64,000 bases of DNA. It comes from Planococcus citri (Eukaryota > Arthropoda > Insecta > Hemiptera > Pseudococcidae). The notes beneath the pieces are model-generated. The model was given only the letters and a program-made list of their open reading frames with translations, had not been told where the DNA came from and searched no databases. Position 1 is the first letter of the stretch. Every line of letters starts with the position of its first letter. The position numbers and the translations under genes are program-made. The stretch lies in NCBI RefSeq assembly GCF_950023065.1, contig NC_088679.1, forward strand, positions 33,356,001 through 33,420,000, written 5' to 3'. This document shows, piece after piece, positions 44,560 through 56,500 of the stretch.

Positions 44560-47500
44560 GATTTCTCTATCTGTGTAACTTAATTACATATGAGCTAAAC
44601 CCTTTAGAAAAATCGGTTTTCAAGCTTTTGAATAAAAAAATGTACTCATAAAATAAAATATTTCATTTCATCTATTCTGTATTTCCTGTAATAATATGAG
44701 CTAGGTAATCACTTTGACCTCCTCTTCTATCCCCCTTCATATAATTTTTTGATGAATTTATTGATTTCGAAATTTTCAAATTCACTGCTATCCTAGTAAC
44801 ATTGACGAATTTTTTTGATCAATTTTACCCGCAATAATTCCATTATTTCCAGTCAATTTACGGCTTCCGTAAAATTTGAAAATTTTGGTGAAACTGTGTA
44901 AGTTGATTTGAGCTGATGAAAATCAACTTCCCTTATATTTTCGAGGTGCCTGATTTGAAAATCTATCGATCCAGCTGATTTCAGCAGAACATTGGTGGAA
45001 TCTTTTTTTTTTTTTTTTTGAAAAACATAGTAAAAATATTCAAATTCTCAATTTCTGAATCCAGCTATTTGTTCCTTTTTTATTTGTTTTCCTTCTCTCA
45101 ATTCTCACTAGTTGAATCCATTCAAAAAAATCACTCATCTGGAGGTCTGACTGAAATGTGCAGAAACTGTAAATTTTTGATTTGAATGCTTCGAAAAAAG
45201 GTTTAAAACAAATTTTCAGTTTGCAGTTACATAAATATTTTCATGTGTTCAGTAGAATCTCAGAACCTTTTAGAAAAAATCAAAACCTCACTGAAGGCTC
45301 CAGAAGAACTGGATCCGAATGATTCGTTGACGAAAAAACAAATCTTCATCGTACATATTTAAATTCAGTTTCATTAGTTTTAGAAAAACGAAAAACCTTA
45401 TCGTGAGAATGTTTGTCGTGCGTATTTTTTCTCATCAGTTCAGGAACAAAACAAAGAGCTTTGTTGCTGCATTACTTGCCTATTTAATACATATCTTATT
45501 AATACGTCATAACTGTCACGAAAAAACGTACCTACCTTTTCACTTAGTTCATCGAATTGTGTATTAGTAAATTTTTTTTTCAAAGACGCATAAAACAATT
45601 GTAGGTCGTCTGTACTAATTACATAGGTACTTATTTACTCTGTAAAGAATGTCAAAATAACATTATCGGTACCTAAGTGTAACGAAATATTACTTTTCCT
45701 TCCTCCTCCTGCCTCCAAAGAAACTACGTTTGCCAATTTTTCAAATTCTTCGGTTTCTATATTGTACATAAGGCTAACGATTGATTGGATTATCAAAAGA
45801 TGAAAAATTTTCCTCCTTTTGCATCCAAAAAAAAGGCGCCCATTTTTCAAATTATTCACAACCTATATCAATCCATTCAGTCCTCGGAAAATGAAAAATG
45901 TAACAAACTATACAGCTTGTTTACTCATTTAGAAAATGAAAAATCATCACATTTGATTTAAAAATAGTTCAGCGAAATTTCTAACGATTATATTTAATAC
46001 GTTTGTTGGCTGCTTGTATTGTTTATTTTTGAAAATGCGGTTTATTTACATGTGGAGAAAAATTCATCGCCTCCGTTTGGTTGTTGATTTGAAGGAACCG
46101 GTTTGGAGGTATGTGCCGAAAGCGTGTGTACCTAAGTATTTTTGCTATGCAGAGTAGTAGTGTAAATTTTAATTAATTTCGCTGTGTTTTGCTCTTTCGC
46201 GGTTCTATATACGATATTTTGTTAAATATTACCGTGTCCTTGTCCGAGTACACTATACTCTGCGCTTCGGTCTTGCTGTTTGGGTATATCGATGTGTGCA
46301 AGTATGAGTTTGAAAAATACAATGAATGAAATTCTTCTACAGTCGACAGATCGTACTCTGCAACAGGTACACTTATACCAAAGACGTTCTATAAATATAG
46401 AAAAAAGAAATAAAACGACAGTAGCTCGCATAAAAATATATCTTAGAAGCTGGAATGCTGCGCTGAAATTTCCTCCTGTCTTGTAATATTTCCAAATCCA
46501 GTTGTACGAGTACCTACAGTTTTTTAAAAAAACGACCAGACGAGATATGGATATGTGTGGTTGGCTTGTTTTTTTTTTCGAATGTAAATCGACAACGAGA
46601 AGGTGTGTGGGTTAAAGTGGACATTTTTTCGGATTACGTTACAACAACGTGTGCGAAAAAAAATAGAGAAAATTTTCTCCTCTGCTTGTTTATGTATGCA
46701 GAGTACTCTTGGTAAATGACGCAGAAGGTGTGTACGAGAAGAAGATATAATTGAAGACGATTGTAGTAGGATTAGAATAATGTGTACGCATCGCACACCT
46801 CCTAGAAGCGGTGCCAAGATGTGTACGAATGTGTTGTATTTTTTCTACGAGATGTTCATTTGGCTGTGATGCAATTTTTTTCAAAGCTGTGCCAAATTTT
46901 GGGCTATCGGTTCATCACGTCTCGTCCTATCGTTTACGCATCGTGCTGAGAGTAAAAGTTATCACGATGGTGTAGAGTGTGGCTATGGGCGAAGGATTTT
47001 GACTCTCGTAAAATGACTGAGAGAGTATCATAAGCATAAGCGCCACCCTGCGAGTAAAGAGGCCTATCTGTTCTTGGAATAATACAAAAAGGGAGAAGAA
47101 AATAAATCAGATACGTTAATCCACGTTGAAATGATATTTACACTGATTTGAAGCGCGGAGAAGTTATATTTACATTATTTTAACGTATATTTGTAAAATA
47201 TTGTAGCGGTATGACTACATGAAGACGAAATTTATCTCATAGTCGAGATATTTTCAATGTCAGCTTAGCCAAACAACGCTATATGCATGCTAGGTTTCTG
47301 GTTCACTCTCATAGTGGTACATCTATCTACATACATAATTTGCAAGCACCGATGAAGGCGACGCGACGGGACACCACGTCGACGAACGCGGTTATAAAGT
47401 TGAAGTTGAAGGTTTGTGAATTTGCAACGATCGTCGGCCCTCCCATGATTGCTAAAAATAAACTGGCGTGTTTATGTTTTCAAAACATGTGATGTTTTGA

Positions 47501-50500
47501 AACTGAATTTTCTACGTGTTGAGAGGGATGATGAAAAGGGTCATGTCTGGGGTGATGGATACTATGTACCATCAGATGACGGGAATCTAACGGTGGGAAA
47601 GGGATTTTATCCCATGATTTGAAATTCAGCTCGGTGTGTTGAAATACATCATGGTTGTGGCGATGATGTTAATGATTTTCGTGAACTTTTTTTTCATCCA
47701 GGGGAAATGGAGGAAGAGGATAAGGAAACAACTAAATACATACTTAGTTCTGTAAATTATTTCTCCTAGATTGAGGGATGGAGAAAATCATAGATTTTAT
47801 AAATTAGTTTTGAAGAACTCAAAATGTAAAAACTTGTGCTAAATGAGCGATTTATACTGAAAGGGATGGTATTTGTACTGCTAGTTGTGTCTTTCAAGTC
47901 TGTTCAGGAAATGAGCCTCCATAGATAGACTTTCAATTAAGCTACCAAAACCTAAATTTGATTGTTAGAAAGAGGAGACATTTTTATGTATTTTAAAACC
48001 AAATTCAGCAAAAAATTTCAATACTTTTACTCATATCACTCGCGAATTCACAGGAAAATTTCATTTTAGGGGGAAAGGGGGTCATTATTGAAGGGATTTG
48101 GAGGGGGATATCATGAAATGAAGGTCATATTCGACTTCAGCACCCTTAAATTAGAAGTGGGCAACGTTGAAATTTTATCAAAAGGGGCCCCTCGCAGTGT
48201 GATGGAGGGTGGAGGGGTGTATTATTATTTTTTTCATTATATACATTTCTTAGAAGTAATATGCAAAATAACGACCTTTGAAAGTACATATGTTTTTTTT
48301 AAATGAAATATTTAAGTATTTAGTGTTGATGGAGATTTGTCAAAAATGACATTTTTCAAAGCGCCGTACCTCCCCTTTACGAACCCCTTCGAAAAAAGTT
48401 GAAATAACAAAAATGTGTATTTTTAATCCTCCATAACTTTTATGAAACCACTTTTTTGACTTTTACCCTCTTTTGGGAGGTTGTGGGTGCTGTGGATGAG
48501 ATCCAATCAAAAATATGATGTCATATTCGTGTTCAGCGTCACCAAAAACATACAATTCGATATATATCACATGCCCCAGATTTTTTTTTGAAAGATGCTC
48601 TTTGGGGGGAGGGGTGATCTCCCTCCATTGAAAGACCCCCATCTCGAAAATTGAATATTTCGAAAAAGCATCAAAAGGTACATCTATGGACATTTTTTCA
48701 GAATTTTAAATGATAGCATGCACTTACAGCGCCATTTTGAAATTTGAACATTCAATTTGAAAGTGCAACTTTCAACTTTTTAATAGGTATTTCAAAATAC
48801 TTGAAAAGTTCAAAATGCAATTCCCTTTCAAACTGTGAAAGCAGTTTTGATTGAAGTATCATAGCTTTGGAGGTAAGTATGCGCTGCTGAAGTTGAGTAC
48901 CTCGAGACAATGTGAAAATAATTGAAGGACCCTCCACCCCCTGAGGGGGCTGGTACCAAACTGATTGCGGGTTTCTTACTTGTTGGGTGGGTAGACATTA
49001 TAAAAAAAATTGAGTGAAATCGAATGACATGGCTTATTTCAAAATCGTATTTTTTTTTGATCAAATTGACATTACGACAGTAGTTTATTTAAAAAAATAA
49101 TAAAATTTGACGGAATTGGGGTAAAAATCTGATGATACTGTTTTTTTGACATCCCAAATTTACATGAGTATATACGTAGTTTCAAGCCACTCTGGAGATG
49201 GTGGTGCAATTTTTGAATTTCGCACCAGTTTTTGAAACTTTTCATTCAAAAGATTAAGAATTGAGTATAAACTGGACTTCAGTGAATTAAATTCTTCCAG
49301 CTTTTTACGTTGATGTGTTTGTGGGTTCAAAAGTGAATTTTTTACCAATTCTGTAAATTCTAGACGGAAATAAAACGACATTTCATAAGATGTTTTTTTT
49401 GGGGGGGGGACAATCCTAATTAGACCATTTTGAAGCCTCCAGCAAGTATTCAATTTTCTCCAGCATAATTTCAAATTTTTCTGGAAGTGCTAAAAATTAG
49501 TTTTGGCGCCTATAACATCAGTTGGTGCTTATTGGGTACTCTTTCGATCGTTTTAGAATTCATTTTGAAGTCTCCAGCGTGATTTCAATTTTTTCAAGAA
49601 ATTTTAAATTATTGTTCTGTAGACTTCAAAATGTTTCAAAAATGCTAGAATTTCTGAAGTGAAGTGAAAATTTGCTGCAGGCTTCGAATTTGCTAAAAAT
49701 TGACACTTTTGAAGTGAGGGAGGGAGATAAAATTATGGTCTATCTTTGTTCATTTTGTAAAAAAAAAATACGAACAATTTCAAAAAAAATTTAATTTTTC
49801 AGATTTTCAAGAATTCAAAAATGGAAATTTTGATTTTGAGGGTTCCAGGACATATTACTCAAATAATCACTGAAGTAAATTTTTAGATTTGTACAGACAG
49901 AAATGGAATTTTGAAAATTTTTGCCATTATCGCCAAAGATGGTCAATCAGGTTTTGCAAGCACTGAATTTCATTTGAAACCTTTTTAGGAAAATTTCGTT
50001 ATGAGGTCATAGATGAAAACTAATATGCTCGTGAGGCTCCAGAATCCTTTGGAATCAGTACAAATTTATTTAGGATGTCGAAAATGGGCTATAAATCTTT
50101 TGGAACCAAAATAATCGCTGGAAAAATTTGTGATTTGAATCGTTAGTTAATGTTGAAAATTTTTTCCAACTGCAAATTAAAAATTAAAGCAATAGACAGG
50201 GGCAAAATTGTGACTGTCTTGAAAAAATTTCAAAATTTTTCTATTATTTATTTTTTTTTTTTCAATTTCACGTTAAATTATTATTTGTGTGACTGTGAAA
50301 TGATGATAAAATTTGCAACTTGGTAGTTAGTATGCGTTTAAGTTGATGTGTATTGTAATATACGTATTAGTGCACTACCTATACAGTTGAGAATGTACTA
50401 CATTACACATGAGGTACTTTTTCAAAATACCTACCCAATATCGAGCACATTATAAACGAGTTTATAATACCTATACCTACGAATAAATGACGTCAAAACA

Positions 50501-53500
50501 GAATAATTTGTGTATTTAACGATTTCACCTTATCGATTTTCATATTGATAATAATTATCTCGAGTAAGTTATTTGTTCAAAAAAATGATACTCGAAGCGG
50601 TTTTACTTTTTTTCTTCTCTAAAGCCTTCTAGTTGCAGATAAACCACTATGGTACTTGAAACAATATGTAGATTACGAGGATTTATCGATAGTATTTTAT
50701 TGTATTTTTGAGCACACAATGAGTTATATTATTAGAAAATTTTTTATGAAGAAAAGGGGAAAATTTTTTCAAAAGCTTCTATCGAAATTTTTGGCCACCC
50801 TACACGTATTTGAAATGTAGATATCGTCGTAAGCGTGTCACTATGTCAGCGTTCGACGATTGATCATCAGTTCATCACGATTATTATTCTTACGCGTTGC
50901 TTTGATATCTATCTGATTGAAATTTTTTTGGGGATTCGATAATTTTGTAAGTTTTATGTAATTCATTCATTATTAATTTTTTTTCTCGAAATTGTTCGGT
51001 TCGTTTAAAATATTTAAATACGTTTAATTATAAATAATATAATCGCGTTATCTGTTTCTTATTATTTTTTTTTTCTTGTATTATCTCTTTTAAAATTATA
51101 CTACTTCCTATTAATAATATATTCTGAGGTCAATGTATTCATTTTTATAGTTATAATTATATTTTATGCCGATAGTTCGCAAAATTTGCTCCATTACAGG
51201 TTGTCTCAAAATTTTTCATGAAGTTTTTCAGTGCAATGGGGTTGATAATTCGTGTAATTTTCAAATTCATCGTATACTGTAATATTAGAAAATATACCTA
51301 CATATTATGTAATTTTATTGTGTATTTTAAATCTAAACATTTTTTTTCGTTTTTATTTTTGCAGACAAAAGTTAACATCTCCAAAATGGAATCGATTCAA
51401 AGGCGTTCGATTAAAGTGGAAAGAGAAGATACGCTTGAACAATGTGATATGGAGATGCTGGCATATGCAATGTGAGTATATTCTCATCTGTACTACTGTG
51501 TAGCAATTGTAGCATCTGTCTGAATATTTGGCTAGATTATTTTTACGTAGGTATCTGAAAAATTATTATCATATGTGGAGGTGATTAAATACATAGGTCC
51601 AACTGGGAAAGATTGGAAAAATTGATCGATAATTTGATAAAAATATAATGTACCTACTACCTACGTACTTAGGTAATATGTCTGTAGGTCTAGGTATAAT
51701 ATCTGAGAAAATCGCGATTAGAAAATCAGTTCGGTTATTGAGATGAGCTAGTTTGATTTGATACAATTAGCATGGTCTGTTTTTCTCCATCATTAGTACG
51801 AATTACGTGTACTAAAAAATGTTTCGTGTAATTAATACGCGAATTGAATATAGATTATCGTTTCTCAAGGCGGAACCCCCTATGATGAGATAGGCTTGTG
51901 AAAAACAACTTTATCAGCATTCAGCGTCGCGCCAAAACGTGCTAAATTTTTATGAAAATATCTTAATTTTTTTTTAGCGATGAATGGTTGATTTGAATTT
52001 AAATATAATTATACTGTTCTATAAATGTCGTACGTACTTTGTACGAATTTGAAAAAAATAAAGGCAAATGATGACCTCAAAACGTGTACATTTGCGGGGT
52101 CGTTTGATGATGTGTAGAAATAGGAGGATTTACTTATATTTTATCAAATTACCGTGTTTCATTATTGCATAATTAGTCCATCCATATTTGATATAAATTA
52201 TGTATAATCGAGTTAATTAAACTCGACGGATTTTATTTTTCTAAAATCATGAAGTTGGTATTATCGCGACTTTTGGTTAAATTAACCGTTTGATAGAATG
52301 ATCGAATTGCATGGAAATGTGTGCTATTTATGGAAAGGGTCGTATTTTTTTTACAACTTATACACGATTGTGTATTTGCTCAGATTATGAATTTGATGAG
52401 GGTAGATAAAATTTCGAAGATATCGTTTTTTGATTAAAATTTCAAAAGATTGTAAGAGTTCTGAGAAGCTTTGATTAGCTCACGTGTTGGTAGATATTAC
52501 ATTTATAGGTATTTCAGGAGGATCTGATTAGGGTTTAGCGTGTGTCGTATTGTGCCTTACGTGTAAGGAATAGTCTAGAAATCCGAGAAGAAAATTAAGA
52601 CGAAATCGAAGAATAGGAAAGAAGTTCGAATTGAGGCGGCGATTCAAAGAAAATTGTCAGATTGATGGAATGGTCTGGTTCTACGATTTTCAAGTTCTTT
52701 TTCTGTAAAAAAAAATTGAGATTTTTGAATTCGAGTATTTCTACATTAACATTATAGGTAATTCCGAAAATTGATGGTGTTTGTGAATACTTTTTTTTAT
52801 TTTTTTGATAAGTGATTTCTTGATGTTTTGTTATCGATTTCATACATATGTTTCAGAAAACATTGAACAGATACTTAGAACTGAAAAAATAACAAATTTC
52901 GTGATAGAGTCATTCCACGTCAATTAGACCAAGAAGTGGTAGGGGGGTTCGGCGATTTTTTTGAAATTTTTCCTGTGGAAAGACCTTCCGAAGGGATGAC
53001 CAATGTCGCAAATCGCAGCCCTCTAGCCCATTTTTAAAGGCAGCCAGGAGGTGTCAAAGTTTTCAGTGAACCTAAAATATCATCCATTTCAGCAGTGGAT
53101 TACTCGATAACCGCGATACTTACCTAATATGGAACATTTTCCCATTGTTAGGGGTTTTGAAAGGTTTTTTGGTGATATCATAAAAATCAGTTGCCACTTT
53201 TTTTTTGTACAAAAAAATTAGCTCAAAAAGTTTCGAAACGTAGTTTTCATATCGGTCCGACTCTCAGAAATTCTGAAAAAAATATATTATGGATAACTTT
53301 TCAAGTTGAATAACATATTAAAAAATTGGGATGGTAGGTACCATGTTGCAAAATTGATTTAAAAAAATTTAAAGTTTGCGAAAAAGTGCGATTTTTTTAT
53401 TTAAAACGTGAAAAAAAAGTTTTGATAGGTGAAGTTGACCCATTTGACCCCTATTTTTACGTATCTGTTAAGAAAGTTGGAAAGCCCCTTTCACTCAATA

Positions 53501-56500
53501 AACTCCTCACAAAAAAATCAAAATTCGAAAAAATTCAATTTCAAACATCAAAAAAAGTTTAAATTTATTCTGTTGTCTTATTTTGACCTCTTTCTGGCGT
53601 ATTTCATGAAATAGTTGATAAAAATTACACTCACAACAAAAAAATAAAAATTCGTTCATTTTTTGAATCTTTTCGAACCGTACCACTTCTTGGTGCAATT
53701 GACGTAGAATGGCCCGCTTTAGAGAAGAAACCTGTTGAAAAACATTTAAGAGATGATTTTCTGGAAAATTTTCTCTCCTCAATTTGTATTATTATTTCAA
53801 AATATTTTGGTACTTTTTTTTTTTTTAGTTGTAGTTTCAGCAAAAATTTCATCTTGAATCTTATTAAAATCCTGCTTTCCTGTTCCTGATTTTATTGAAC
53901 ACTTTGTTGAATGGTTATTAGATTGTAAATAGCCGTGCAAAATTCTGGAGATCGCAACATCTTTTTAAAAAAGCGTTGATGCTACTGGCTGATTGTAAAT
54001 TCAGTCGAAAAGTCGACAAACTGCACCTCCTTCGTGCTCGTCAATAAATGAAATAGGTAATTCGATTTTTTGGGAGAGGAGAGGAGAGGAGAGGAGAGTT
54101 CGTAATAAATTTGTTTAATTTTCGATTTTGGATTTCAGCATCAAACCTTGTCAAATTCCACTTCTTTAAGTATTGTTGTATTCATCAAAAAAAAAAGGAA
54201 GCTTTGTATTGTATTTTGAATGTTGATTATGAAATTGTCCCATGACCAATGCAATTATAAAAAAATGATCTGAGATATGTACGACCTTATTTTTTCGCTC
54301 ATTAAATGTTGCGACATCCTAGAAAAATCCTCTTCGTCGTCCCTGTACCTATTTTCTTTTCTTTTAGAATTGGAATAAAAATCTTTGAATAGAAAAATAT
54401 AATTCTGTTAAAAAAAGGTGTAAAAAATGTACCTATTTTAGAATACTTGATACTTGTTAAAAATCCAAGAGAAAAATTGATGGTCAAGTTCTGAGGTCGT
54501 GATTCATTTTCAAACGCTTGAATATCTATGAGTTTATGGATTAAGGAATAGCACGATTCTTGAGTGGGACAATTTTTGAAAGGCGTGTTTTCAAGGTACT
54601 TAATACTTATCTGCCCAAAAATTATAATAAGTGTCTTTCAGATTCAATTTTTCCAAAACTGTTTATAACCAATTTTAATAGAAATTGAAGCAGTGAAGAT
54701 TAGAAGTTGGAAGGGGCAGATGGGATGATGATTTTTTTGTTGAAAATTGAATTTACATCGTCCGAAAGTATGATTTTAAATTGGGTAGAAATCGCGATCT
54801 TTTTTTATGAAAAATTGATTTTCTAAACGATTAAAGGGCTCTACAGAAAAATTTTCGGGATAGAAATTGTTGGAAGTTCAGTTTGTTCCCAAAGTTCGAC
54901 GATACTGTTTTCAGGCTTCAAAAATCTTCCATTTTACATTAAAACTGGTCTCAAACAGTTTCGAAATAATTTCAGTTTAAAATTTTTTTTATTAAATTAT
55001 TGTGGGATTTCTCTGATTTATTCCATGAAATGAAAAAACCCATTTTAGATTTATCAAATTTGGAATTCTGAATTTCAGAAACCTATTTTCCTCGGTATCT
55101 ACGGAAAGCTTAGTCAAACTTGAACAGATGTAGTACCCATATTTAAATTCAGTTTGGTGGCGGATTACGGAATTTTGATCGTAGGTACCTACTATGACCT
55201 TGAACTAAAAATTAATCGTTTCCTGATTTAAAGGAAAGGATAGAAGTGAGGGAGAGAGGAAATATTGAAAAAAAATCGAAGCAAAAATCGATCGAAAAAG
55301 AACCCAAAGTTTTTTTTTAAAAAGGTTGAGTATTTGTGTAAAAATCAAAATTATTTGTATTTTGGAGGGGTAGAGGGGAAGAAGAAACCCATTCTCGGGA
55401 AGGTTTTACGAAAAGATTCTCTCTGAAAGGCTTGCATTTTGAAATTTTGCTTTACGTTTGAAATCTGTTTTCGAAAAAAAAAACAAGTTCTAGCTAGACC
55501 CTTCAAGTACGAGTATTTTCCTAATTCGACGTGACTTAATAATTGTGTGGTGTAACAATTTCGATTCTACCAGATTTGTTTTCTTGCTCCAAGACCTCTT
55601 CAAATATTATAATTCATGAGGATGAAGTAGGTGCCTTTTGAAAATGATTTTTTCGTTGGACCAGAATACAAAAAATTATAAAAAAATATCTTCACACTAC
55701 AAAGTACATCGCGATTCCAAATGAAATTATCGCTACTATATTAAAAATAAGCCACACCAGTGAACTGAACGATAGATATTTTCAATAAATAACCAACGCG
55801 ATAAAAAAATAGTGATAGTGTAGAATTTTCTCCTTTACCGGAGGGTATCGCCTGAGAACGAGATTAGCAAAACCACCGTGCGAATGGAAAATCACATTTG
55901 TAATTTCGATAACAATTCGAGTAGCGTATACCTACTTATATGTAGGTAGAAGTAGGTACACTTACAATAAGCAGACAATATATTTGTCGAAAACACTTGG
56001 AAAATTTGTTTTTCTTGTTTTGGTATAGTCGAAGTTTTGTCAAACTAAATGAGGAAATACCAGTGAAAAAAGTAGTTACAGCGAGTTGATTTTTCATGCA
56101 TGGTTTTTGAGCTATAAAGGCTAAAATTCTTCGAATCGAAATGTTCTCAGGTAAATAATACTTATTAGAAAAATTTGGGTGTGAAGAGGAAATTTCATGA
56201 TTTGTGGATTACTTCAAATGGGACTGTCAGTTGATAAAAGAATATGAGTAATTAAAAGTGAAGAAATTGTGAAAAACAATAACATAAGTGAAAAAGCAGC
56301 ACTTACTACTAGTATATTATTATTATCTCAAGCAGAGATAAATTTTATCGAGATTATAATTTTATGGCATCGTCTGCGATGTGTCGAGTTCTGTAATCAT
56401 CACGTGTGATAATTTCTTTACTTTTGTCAAAGTACAAGTTACTGTCAGTCTTACTCGCTGTGTTAGCTCGAGAGGAGTATGTAATGTATGATGAAGCGAT

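Noticed and set aside
46524..46817. 97-codon - strand ORF with a hydrophobic, signal-like start
   Set aside because: The first codon is TTG, not ATG, and no in-frame ATG preserves the hydrophobic segment.
51218..51475. 85-codon ORF over Mondo exon 2 in another frame
   Set aside because: It reads through the exon 2 acceptor in the wrong frame; the conserved Mondo frame is the one starting in phase 2.
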